The notes below the pieces were generated by a model, which was given only the letters and a program-made list of their open reading frames with translations, made no database searches and was not told the DNA's origin. From Actinomyces massiliensis 4401292 (GTDB lineage: Bacteria; Actinomycetota; Actinomycetes; Actinomycetales; Actinomycetaceae), in assembly GCF_000269805.1 (NCBI RefSeq), contig NZ_JH711481.1, positions 432,834-496,833 on the forward strand: DNA of 64,000 nt. Direction: 5' to 3'. Shown piece by piece: positions 57,380 to 64,000 of the stretch (positions within the stretch are counted from its first letter, which is position 1; every line of letters begins with the position of its first letter). The position numbers and the translations under genes are program-made.

Positions 57380-59200
57380 ATGATGATCGCACCTCGTTCC
57401 CCCGAGTCCCTCAATTCCCCCGAGTCCCTCAGGCACCTCAGGCCCCTCGGGCGGGCCGACGGCGCCGCCGTCCTGGACCGCCTTCCCGCCGCCCTCGCCG
57501 TCCTGGTGGGGGCATGGGTCCTCATCGCCTACTCCGTGGGGCAATGGCGCTCCATGACGGTGCCGAGCTGGGACCTGGCGATCTTCGCCGAGCTCGCCAA
57601 GGCCTACGCCCACGGCCAGGCCCCGATCGTGCCGATCAAGGGCGACAACTACAACCTCCTGGGTGACCACTTTCACCCCATCCTCGTGCTGCTCGGCCCC
57701 ATCTGGCGCCTGTTCCCCACGCCCCTGGCACTCCTGGTGGTCCAGGACCTGCTCCTGGCGGTGTCGGCCTGGCCGCTGACGCGCCTGGCCACGCGCTTGA
57801 CGAGCCGGTCGGTCGGCACCGCGCTGGGCCTGTTCTACGTCCTGTCCTGGGGCTTCCAGGGCGCGGCCCAGGCGCAATTCCACGAGATCGCCTTCGCGGT
57901 GCCGATGCTGGCATGGGCCTCGGTCGCCTTCGTCGAGCGGCGCTGGAAGACCTGCGCCCTATGGCTGGTGCCGCTGGTGCTGGTCAAGGAGGACATGGGG
58001 CTGACTCTCATCATGGCGGGCGGCGCCATAGCGCTGCGCGGCTGGCAGAAGGCCCGCGCGGGCGAGCCCGACGACGCCGGGAGCGGTCCGGCGAAGCGGC
58101 GCTCCGGGCGATTCATATGGGCCTGGGACGAGCTGCCGACGGCGGTGCGGCTGGGGGCGCGCCTGGCCCTGTTCGGCCTCCTGGCCTTCATCCTGACGGT
58201 GTTCATCATCGTGCCCCTGCTGAGCCCGACCGGCTCCTGGCAGTACGGGCTGGGCGGCAATGCCGGCGACGGCATGACGGCCGCGCACACCGGCGGCACC
58301 CTGCTCGACCGCCTCTTCTCCCCGGAGGTCAAGATCGCCACGCTGTTCATGCTGGTGTGCACCGCCGGCGGGATCGGCCTGGCCTCGCCGTGGATGGCGC
58401 TCATGCTGCCCACCCTGGGATGGCGCTTCCTGGCGGACAAGGAGGCGTACTGGGAATGGAAGCTATGGCACTACAACGCCGCGCTCATCCCCATCGCGCT
58501 GGGGGCGCTGCTCGACGTGATCGCCCGGCTGCGGGCGCGCAGGGCCCGACGAGCCGCCACCGGAACCGCACAGTCCGCTCAAGCCACTGAGCCGACGCAT
58601 GAGGGGGCGCACCTGCCGCCCGACCCGGATGACGCACCAGCCGCGCCCGCTGAAGCCGCTGAAGCCGCTTCACCCGCTGCGCCTGCGCAGTCGCCGGCCC
58701 TTCTGGACGCCGGATCGCCGGACGCCGGCAGCCCGGCTGAACCCGCTGCAGAACCCGCCGTCGAGGCCCCCGCGGGCTGGCTGGCGGCACCGGTGTGGGC
58801 CCGTCGGATGGTCGCCGTCGGCGTGGTGGTCCCGTTGATCACCTGCGCCCTGACCGCCTCCGACCTGCCCTTGTGGGCCATGACCGAGAAGAACTACGGC
58901 GCGCCCTCCTCCCGGAACCCCGCCGCCCGGCAAGTACTGGACGCCATCCCTGAAGGAGCGAGCGTTGAAACGGACCTGACGCTCCTGGCCTATCTCGTCC
59001 CCAAGGCGACCGTGTCCTGGGTGGGCACCTCCGGGTCTTCCGGCCAGGCGAAGGACTATGTGGTCGTCGACTCCCGCTCCACGGCCTGGGGTGGCAGGCC
59101 ACCGAAGGACGCCGCCCAGTGGGCCACGCAAACCCGACGCGTCGCCTACGAGCTCGTACTCGACGTCGACGGCTTCCAAGTGGCCAAGCGCATTGACTGA
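57380..59200 (+). CDS. DUF2079 family membrane protein
   Basis: A 606-residue multi-pass protein. ATG 57380 or 57383 (MMIAPRS); TAGGCT lies 5 bases upstream, indicating leaderless translation. Motifs typical of DUF2079 are WDLAIFAELAKAYAHGQ, GDHFHPILVLLGPIWRLFP, FHEIAFAVPMLAWA and LVKEDMGLTLIM. The predicted GT-C-like fold (ten or more helices; acidic residues in the first loop) suggests a polyprenyl-phosphate-sugar-dependent glycosyltransferase, but this is unproven. An Ala/Pro/Glu-rich segment of about 75 residues (58560-58790) interrupts the C-terminal part before the extracytoplasmic domain. Its last codons overlap the first crcB gene. Confidence 0.85.
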   Translation: MMIAPRSPESLNSPESLRHLRPLGRADGAAVLDRLPAALAVLVGAWVLIAYSVGQWRSMTVPSWDLAIFAELAKAYAHGQAPIVPIKGDNYNLLGDHFHPILVLLGPIWRLFPTPLALLVVQDLLLAVSAWPLTRLATRLTSRSVGTALGLFYVLSWGFQGAAQAQFHEIAFAVPMLAWASVAFVERRWKTCALWLVPLVLVKEDMGLTLIMAGGAIALRGWQKARAGEPDDAGSGPAKRRSGRFIWAWDELPTAVRLGARLALFGLLAFILTVFIIVPLLSPTGSWQYGLGGNAGDGMTAAHTGGTLLDRLFSPEVKIATLFMLVCTAGGIGLASPWMALMLPTLGWRFLADKEAYWEWKLWHYNAALIPIALGALLDVIARLRARRARRAATGTAQSAQATEPTHEGAHLPPDPDDAPAAPAEAAEAASPAAPAQSPALLDAGSPDAGSPAEPAAEPAVEAPAGWLAAPVWARRMVAVGVVVPLITCALTASDLPLWAMTEKNYGAPSSRNPAARQVLDAIPEGASVETDLTLLAYLVPKATVSWVGTSGSSGQAKDYVVVDSRSTAWGGRPPKDAAQWATQTRRVAYELVLDVDGFQVAKRID

Positions 59201-59684
59201 ACGAACTGAGCGAACGGAGCAACCGACTGAGCACGGCAGGTCCCTGATCGCCGTCGGGCTGGGAGGGGGCGTCGGCACGCTGGCGCGCGCGGGACTGGAG
59301 GCGCTGTGGCCCCATGACGCCGCGCACCTGCCCGGGGCGACCCTGACGGTCAACCTGGTCGGCGCCCTTCTGCTGGGCATCCTGACCGGGTTCCTGAGCG
59401 CCGTCGGCCCTGACGAGGGCGGTCGCAGACTTCTGCGGCTGGCCGCCGGGACCGGGCTCATGGGCGGCCTCACCACGCACTCCACCTACATCGTGGAAGT
59501 CGTCCGCCTGCAGCAGCACGGCCGCGCGCTCCTGGCGCCGGCCTACCTGTTCGGCTCACTCGCCGCCGGGATCGCCGCCGCGGTCATCGGCCTGCTCCTG
59601 GGGAGCCGGATCGGTCGGACCCAGCGTGCCCGGCGGGCTCAGCATGCCCGGCGGCAGCCGCATCCTCAGGGGCCCGCCTCGTGA
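59193..59684 (+). CDS. crcB: CrcB/Fluc fluoride channel subunit 1
   Basis: A 163-residue four-helix Fluc subunit. The only start that keeps the first helix is TTG 59193, inside the DUF2079 end (MTERTERTEQ). Family motifs: GLGGGVGTLARAGLE, LTVNLVGALLLGILTG (pore Asn) and GLMGGLTTHSTYIVEV. In the last the Phe-box residue of TTFS is His (TTHS). The C terminus is an Arg/Gln-rich tail. Fluc proteins form dual-topology dimers; where two genes occur the partners are usually heterodimers in opposite orientation. No fluoride riboswitch is visible ahead of it. Confidence 0.86.
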   Translation: MTERTERTEQPTEHGRSLIAVGLGGGVGTLARAGLEALWPHDAAHLPGATLTVNLVGALLLGILTGFLSAVGPDEGGRRLLRLAAGTGLMGGLTTHSTYIVEVVRLQQHGRALLAPAYLFGSLAAGIAAAVIGLLLGSRIGRTQRARRAQHARRQPHPQGPAS

Positions 59685-60133
59685 GCCCCTGGGTGTGGGC
59701 GGGGCTCACCGTTGCCGGCGGCCTGGGCGCACTCACGCGCTTCACTGTGGATGCTCGCGTCAGCGCGGCCATCGCCCGACGCCGGGGTGCGCGCCCCGAT
59801 CGGGCGCGATGCGGTGCGCGGTGGGCCGCTGCCATCCCGCTGGGCACGATCGCCGTCAACCTCACGGCCTGCTTCCTGCTGGGACTGCTGGCGGGGCTGG
59901 CCGCGACTGCGCCGTCGCAGCAGCTCTACGCGGTGGCTGGAACAGGCTTCCTGGGCGGCTACTCGACCTTCTCGACGGCGTGCCTGGAAGCCGCTCGCCT
60001 GCTCCTGGACCGCCGCGGCGGTGCGGCGCTGATGCATGCGCTGGCCATGACCGCGGGCACGCTGCTGGCAGCGGTCATCGGCATGGAGATCGGCATGGGA
60101 GTCGGAACGGCACTGGGATCAACCCCGGCATAA
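59681..60133 (+). CDS. crcB: CrcB/Fluc fluoride channel subunit 2
   Basis: A 150-residue four-helix subunit, GTG 59681 overlapping the previous stop (GTGA). Motifs: VAGGLGALTRFTVDARV, GTIAVNLTACFLLGLLAG (pore Asn) and FLGGYSTFSTACLEAARL with the full TFS Phe-box, unlike subunit 1. An Arg-rich loop lies between helices 1 and 2. Together the pair likely forms a heterodimeric fluoride exporter in which only this subunit keeps the intact Phe box. Confidence 0.9.
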   Translation: MSPWVWAGLTVAGGLGALTRFTVDARVSAAIARRRGARPDRARCGARWAAAIPLGTIAVNLTACFLLGLLAGLAATAPSQQLYAVAGTGFLGGYSTFSTACLEAARLLLDRRGGAALMHALAMTAGTLLAAVIGMEIGMGVGTALGSTPA

Positions 60134-60231
60134 CGGGCCGTTGTCCCCATGCTCATGACGGGTGCTCCGTGGAAGAATTCCTCGGGAATGTTCCCCGTCC
60201 TTTTCAAGCCTTTTCACGTAGAGAGCCGGGC

Positions 60232-60744
60232 ATGACTCCTTTCCTCTGGTGCGCCGTCATCGGCTGCGGGATCCTGGCGCTGTCCCTGGTACTGGACGGC
60301 CTGATGGACGGGCTCGACGGCTTCCTCTTCGACGGCTCCCTGCCGGTCATCGCGACGGCGCTGGGGGTCTTCGGAGCCGTCGGTGCGGGCGTCCAGGCCG
60401 TGGCGGGTCAGATGACCAGCCAGCGCGTGTCGATGGCGGTGCTCATCGGCGTGCCCCTGGCGGCGGCGCTGGTGGCGGGCGCGGGCACCCGAGTCCTGTG
60501 GGTGCGGATGCGCCGATCCATGCCGCGCAATGCCGTGCCGTTGACGCCGGGCGAGCTGGTGGGCACCGAGGTGCGGGTCCTGTGGTGGAAGGACGGCCGC
60601 GGCGAGGTCATCGCGAGCTCGCGCGGCCACCAGCTCACATTGGGGGCCCGCTCCGAGGATCCGCTGCGCGGCGGCTCCACCGCCGTCGTCCTGGACGCGG
60701 CAGACGACGCCCTGGTCGTCACCTCATTGGCGATCGACTCGTAA
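60232..60744 (+). CDS. NfeD-like membrane protein
   Basis: A 170-residue protein starting at ATG 60232. TM helices at about residues 4-22, 36-60 and 68-88 precede a small soluble beta-barrel (LTPGELVGTEVRVLWW, GRGEVIASSRGHQLTL), the OB fold of NfeD proteins. Short NfeD proteins without the protease part accompany flotillins; here the flotillin gene follows by 55 bases. The pair is thought to organise membrane microdomains and fluidity (YuaF-FloT in Bacillus). Confidence 0.82.
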   Translation: MTPFLWCAVIGCGILALSLVLDGLMDGLDGFLFDGSLPVIATALGVFGAVGAGVQAVAGQMTSQRVSMAVLIGVPLAAALVAGAGTRVLWVRMRRSMPRNAVPLTPGELVGTEVRVLWWKDGRGEVIASSRGHQLTLGARSEDPLRGGSTAVVLDAADDALVVTSLAIDS

Positions 60745-60799
60745 GACGCGCCGATTTCCCCGCCATTCCAAGGAAAAACACATATACGAAGGAGTCCCT

Positions 60800-62197
60800 A
60801 TGATGCTCTACGCGATCATTGCGCTCGTTGTCCTGGCAGTCCTGCTGGGGCTCTACATGCTCTCGAGGGTCGTCGTCGTGCCCTCCAACCTGACCGGCCT
60901 GGTAGCCGGCTCCACCCGCAACGGCGAGATCAAGATCATCCGCCCCGGTGGACGCGACTTCGTCCTGCCGATCATCCAGTCGATCCAGTACCTGCCCTTC
61001 ACCCAGAACACGATCGGGTTCCGGGTCACCGCCGAGGACGAGAACAAGATCAACGTGGACGTCTCGGCCGTGGCGGCCGTCAAGGTCGGCGATTCCGACG
61101 AGCAGGTGCGCGCCGCCGCCAAGCGCTTCCTCGGCAAGCCGAACACCGACCAGGCGATCGCCGATTCCGCGCGCAACGCGCTCATCGGCTCGCTGCGCTC
61201 GATCGTGGGCCACATGACCATCACCGATCTCATCTCGGACCGCGACGCCCTCCAGCAGAACGTCTTCGACGACGCCAAGTCCGTCATGGCCAACATGGGC
61301 CTGGAGATCGACGTCCTCCAGATCTCGGAGATCACCGACGAGGGCGGTTACATCGAGTCCCTGGGCGTGCCCGAGCAGCAGCGCGTCGAGAAGGACGCGC
61401 GCATCGCCCGCGCCAACGCCGAGCGGGAGGCCAAGGACGCCGAGGTCACCTCGCGTCAGCAGATCGCCGAGCGCGAGCGCGACCTGTCGCTGCGTCAGGC
61501 CCAGCTCAAGTCGGAGACCGACAAGGCCCAGGCCGAGGCGGACTCCGCCGGCCCGCTGGCGCGCGCCGCCAAGGAGCGCGAGATCGCCATCATCGGGCAG
61601 GAGGCCGCCCAGGCCAAGGCCGCTCTGACCGAGCGCGAGCTCGACTCGACGGTGCGCAAGCCCGCCGACGCCGCCCGCTACCAGCGCGAGCAGGAAGCCG
61701 AGGCCTCCAAGGCAGAGGCCATCCGCAAGGCAGAGGCCGAGGCCGAGCGCACGCGCCTGGACGCCCAGGCGCAGGCCCAGGCGACAGTGGCCCGCGCCGA
61801 GGCCGAGGCCCGCGCCACCGCGGCCCGCGCCAAGGCAGAGGCCGAGGCGATCGCCGCTCGCGGTCGCGCCGAAGCCGAGGCGGTGCAGGCCGCCGGTGAG
61901 GCCGAGGCCAAGGCCATGAGCGACAAGGCCGACGCCCTGGCCAAGTACGGCGAGGCCGCCACCCAGCAGATGGTCCTGGACAAGGCCCCCGACATCGCGC
62001 GCGCCCTGGCCGAGCCGATGGGCAGCGTCAAGGACATGTCGATCATCTCCACCGACGGCGCCTCCGCCCTGCCCAAGGCCGTGGCCGGCAATGTCGAGCA
62101 GCTCAACGCCGTCATGCGCTCGCTGACCGGCTCGGACCTGACCGACATGCTCGGCCGTTTCATTGATGAGAAGGGCGACAAGAAGCCCGGGGTCTGA
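60800..62197 (+). CDS. Flotillin-like SPFH domain protein
   Basis: A 465-residue flotillin; ATG after CGAAGGAGTCCCT. A single N-terminal hydrophobic segment (residues 2-22), the SPFH domain (about 28-215: FVLPIIQSIQYLPFTQNT, VDVSAVAAVKVGD, VFDDAKSVMANMGLEIDVLQ with related parts), then a long Ala/Glu-rich coiled coil with repeated AEAxA units (about 220-395: ARAEAEARATAARAKAEAEA) and a C-terminal region MSIISTDGASALPKAVAG. Anchored on the inner face of the membrane, it oligomerises into scaffolds. The NfeD partner is immediately upstream. Confidence 0.93.
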   Translation: MMLYAIIALVVLAVLLGLYMLSRVVVVPSNLTGLVAGSTRNGEIKIIRPGGRDFVLPIIQSIQYLPFTQNTIGFRVTAEDENKINVDVSAVAAVKVGDSDEQVRAAAKRFLGKPNTDQAIADSARNALIGSLRSIVGHMTITDLISDRDALQQNVFDDAKSVMANMGLEIDVLQISEITDEGGYIESLGVPEQQRVEKDARIARANAEREAKDAEVTSRQQIAERERDLSLRQAQLKSETDKAQAEADSAGPLARAAKEREIAIIGQEAAQAKAALTERELDSTVRKPADAARYQREQEAEASKAEAIRKAEAEAERTRLDAQAQAQATVARAEAEARATAARAKAEAEAIAARGRAEAEAVQAAGEAEAKAMSDKADALAKYGEAATQQMVLDKAPDIARALAEPMGSVKDMSIISTDGASALPKAVAGNVEQLNAVMRSLTGSDLTDMLGRFIDEKGDKKPGV

Positions 62198-62243
62198 AGG
62201 CTCTGCGCGGCCGCCCCGTCCCTGGAGCCCTGGCCCCCTGCAT

Positions 62244-62310
62244 CGAGATCGACTTTTTCGCACGAGGTAGACGGTGTCACCGTCGATCTCGTGCGAAAGA
62301 GTCTGTCTCG
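62244..62310. repeat. 67-bp palindrome (33-1-33), copy 3
   Basis: Arms 62244-62276 and 62278-62310 around one T, with a few mismatches. Its start CGAGATCGACTTTTTCGCAC is shared with copy 2 for the first 15 bases and with copy 1 around GCACGAG. It lies 46 bases after the flotillin stop codon. Confidence 0.82.
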
Positions 62311-62370
62311 ACGAGCGGCATACGAGCGGTGCGCAACGCACAGCGCCGGACGTCTGCCAGACTGCCGTCC

Positions 62371-63204
62371 ATGTCGATCAAGCCGCCCGCCGATCCCGGC
62401 GCCCCGCCCGCCGGCTCTCATACCCCGGTCCCCGGCCCGTCCGGCAGTGCCGGTGCGACTCCGGGGCAGCAGAGCCGGCGCACGGTGATCGTCCTGCTCG
62501 CGGTCATCGCGATCCTCCTGGCCGTGATCGCGGGGCTGCTGCTGACGCGCACGCCGATGACCACATTCACCGGAGCGCCGGAGCCGACCCCGACATCGAC
62601 GGTGCAGGAGACCTCCGCCCCCGCATTGACCGCCCCCAAGGCGCTGGAGATCGTCCACGGCGAGGTCACGCGCGATCCCGACGATCCCCGGGCCAAGGGC
62701 AAGGCGGACGCGCCGGTGGTCATGGTCATCTACTCCGACTTCGGCTGCCCCTACTGCACGCTCTTCGCCCAGGATGTCGAGCCCGGGCTGTCGGATCTGA
62801 TCGAGGACGGCACCCTGCGCATCGAATGGCGCGATCTCGCCCAGATCACCCCGACCTCCCCGCTGGCCGCCCAGGCCGGGATCGCCGCGGGCAACCAGGG
62901 CAAGTTCTGGGAGTTCCACGACGCCGTCTACGCCGACGCGGATCCCCAGAGCCATCCGGAGTACACCGAGGACTCGCTGGTGGGCTTCGCGCAGAAGGCG
63001 GGCGTGCCCGACATCGAGCGCTTCCGCACCGACATGAACGACTCCGCCACCGTCACCGCCGTCGAAGAGGCCACGCAGCACGCCCGCGACATCAATATCC
63101 AGGGCACGCCCTTCCTCATCGTCAACGAGGCGGTCATCAACGGCTATCGGCCGGCGGACTACGTGCGCAACACGATCGCGGAGCAGGCGGCCAACGCCTC
63201 CTGA
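62371..63204 (+). CDS. Membrane-anchored DsbA-like thioredoxin-fold protein
   Basis: A 277-residue protein with ATG 62371; CAGACT lies 8 bases before it. A Pro/Gly-rich cytoplasmic N terminus, one membrane helix (about residues 38-58), a Thr/Pro linker, then a DsbA/DSBA-4-type domain: VIYSDFGCPYCTLFAQDVEP with the CPYC active site (Cys126, Cys129), FWEFHDAVYADADP, and INIQGTPFLIVNEAV with the cis-Pro. It should act outside the membrane as a disulfide oxidant or isomerase for exported proteins. Actinobacteria of this group have MdbA-type oxidases for pilin folding; this may be a paralogue. No VKOR gene is adjacent. Confidence 0.9.
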   Translation: MSIKPPADPGAPPAGSHTPVPGPSGSAGATPGQQSRRTVIVLLAVIAILLAVIAGLLLTRTPMTTFTGAPEPTPTSTVQETSAPALTAPKALEIVHGEVTRDPDDPRAKGKADAPVVMVIYSDFGCPYCTLFAQDVEPGLSDLIEDGTLRIEWRDLAQITPTSPLAAQAGIAAGNQGKFWEFHDAVYADADPQSHPEYTEDSLVGFAQKAGVPDIERFRTDMNDSATVTAVEEATQHARDINIQGTPFLIVNEAVINGYRPADYVRNTIAEQAANAS

Positions 63205-63621
63205 GGCTCACCGCGCCACCGGGCACGCCTTCCGCACCACCAGGCACGCCCGGCATGCTTGCACCGCCTAACACGCACTCTCGCCGCACCACCCGACACA
63301 CCCGCACCACCATGACCATCGGCACCTATTCAACGGAACACCGCACCAGGGGCTTGACCCGTGGCGCCGCGAGAGCCGCCCGCGCGGTCGTACCTGAATG
63401 CGCGCGGTCGTACCCGAGCCCGCGCGGTCGTACCCGGACGCGCCGAACCACCGGCGCACGGCCACCCCGACGACACTCCGGAACACGAAGGCCTCTTGTG
63501 GACTCAGAGACTCAGAAGTCTCGGAGATGCGCGAGCGGGGCGCCGCCCTCCCCGCCCCACCGATGCGCACGACGGACATCGATGAAGTTGCAAGGCTGAA
63601 AAGCGGCATCAGAGTCAGGCA
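63205..63621. other. Non-coding region with a 20-bp tandem repeat
   Basis: 417 bases with no trusted gene. Three exact-period 20-bp units start at 63381, 63401 and 63421 (CGCGCGGTCGTACCYGAATG-like: GCGCGGTCGTACC is constant, the last six bases vary). The arrangement of a constant core and a variable tail recalls the 22-bp family but the sequence differs. Confidence 0.6.
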
Positions 63622-63984
63622 TCAAAGGGCCCGCCACCCGCCCTCGTCCACCTGCCGATCACTTTGGCGAGCCGTGCGGGTGTCGCTGTCCAGCCGTTGG
63701 CCGTGAGCCTCCGAGCCGTCCGGCGGAGCCGAGGCGTCCCAGACCGCACGCGCAGCCTCATCAGCCGCCCGCCCGCCGGCACGGGCCCGGTTCCCACCCC
63801 GCTCCGCCCGCCGACGCCGCCGCTCCATCTGCCACTCCGGATACATCGGCGCAGGCAGACGAAACGGAATCAAACCGACCGCGAACAACACCACCGACAA
63901 CAATGCGCCACCAAAGAGGAGTAGCGATATAAACTCTCCTTGAATCCCACACGAATCCACCAGCATTCCACAACCGCTGAACAA
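63622..63984 (-). CDS. Small membrane protein of unknown function (5' end may lie outside window)
   Basis: The frame is open to the window edge, so the true start may be upstream; within the window a TTG at 63984 or ATG at 63966 are candidates. The protein has one hydrophobic stretch (FISLLLFGGALLSVVLFAVG, about residues 18-37), then PFRLPAPMYPEWQMERRRRR, and a charged Arg/Ala/Asp-rich tail ending in VDEGGWRAL. The single helix followed by an Arg cluster places the tail in the cytoplasm. I recognise no family. Confidence 0.5.
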   Translation of the reverse strand: MFSGCGMLVDSCGIQGEFISLLLFGGALLSVVLFAVGLIPFRLPAPMYPEWQMERRRRRAERGGNRARAGGRAADEAARAVWDASAPPDGSEAHGQRLDSDTRTARQSDRQVDEGGWRAL

Positions 63985-64000
63985 AAAGAACCCCCCTATC

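Noticed and set aside
59100-59200. Fluoride riboswitch before crcB
   Set aside because: The conserved crcB-motif pseudoknot sequence is not seen; the region is coding for the DUF2079 C terminus.

Overview
This is high-GC DNA with compact operons, many ATGA/GTGA stop-start overlaps, GTG and TTG starts, and several genes whose -10-like box lies 5-7 bases before the start codon (probable leaderless mRNAs). Together with the gene set (two VTC/DUF4956 units, a MksBEF/Wadjet-type complex, an actinobacterial CsoR-CopZ-CopA unit, HisKA_3/LuxR two-component systems, DUF418, DUF2079) this points to an actinobacterium, most likely of the Actinomyces/Schaalia group. That assignment is an inference. I see no rRNA, tRNA, CRISPR array or intact transposase.

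Layout. 1-6.9 kb: two DUF4956-VTC units, the second followed by a beta-helical lipoprotein. Between them lie a decayed TetR gene and an SDR gene bracketed by 150-bp direct repeats. 7-14.4 kb: a GH13 glucosidase, then two redox/regulatory units (MFS-MDR | AKR-MarR with shared operators, and TetR-quinone reductase). 14.7-19.3 kb: DUF418, then a tightly coupled DUF262-HipA pair with no HipB. 19.4-23.4 kb: L-serine dehydratase and an amylosucrase-like enzyme. 23.5-29.7 kb: jetABC (MksFEB) without jetD, with a 13-residue repeat tract at the JetC C terminus. 29.8-32 kb: HxlR, an NAD(P)-binding protein and PdxK. 32-35 kb: an AlbA_2/GHKL protein hugged by 93-bp direct repeats, and a tail-anchored protein. 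35.8-39.7 kb: copper operon. 39.8-42.2 kb: a DUF4143 ATPase flanked by a duplicated copA tail, and YefM-YoeB. 42.4-49.3 kb: flippase-like protein, two-component system, methyltransferase, inositol-phosphatase family enzyme. 49.4-54.7 kb: a 47-residue cationic peptide gene with its own ribosome-binding site and terminator, next to a two-component system and a one-ATPase/two-permease ABC exporter. 54.8-64 kb: DUF559 protein, amino-acid permease, DUF2079 protein, paired CrcB fluoride channels, NfeD-flotillin, a DsbA-like protein and a membrane protein at the window edge.

The most striking feature is the intergenic DNA. It carries at least six short repeat families: a strict 22-bp tandem repeat at eight loci, 67-bp palindromes (33-1-33) at three loci, a ~150-bp element with ~20-bp terminal inverted repeats at four loci, a 150-bp pair, a 93-bp pair, and a duplicated copA tail. 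Several single genes (SDR, AlbA_2, DUF4143 ATPase, the 47-residue peptide, DUF559) are each bracketed by two same-orientation copies of one family, which looks like cassette insertion or exchange by recombination between repeats. A second theme is low-complexity inserts inside otherwise conserved proteins (CopA, GH13, aldo-keto reductase, JetB, JetC).
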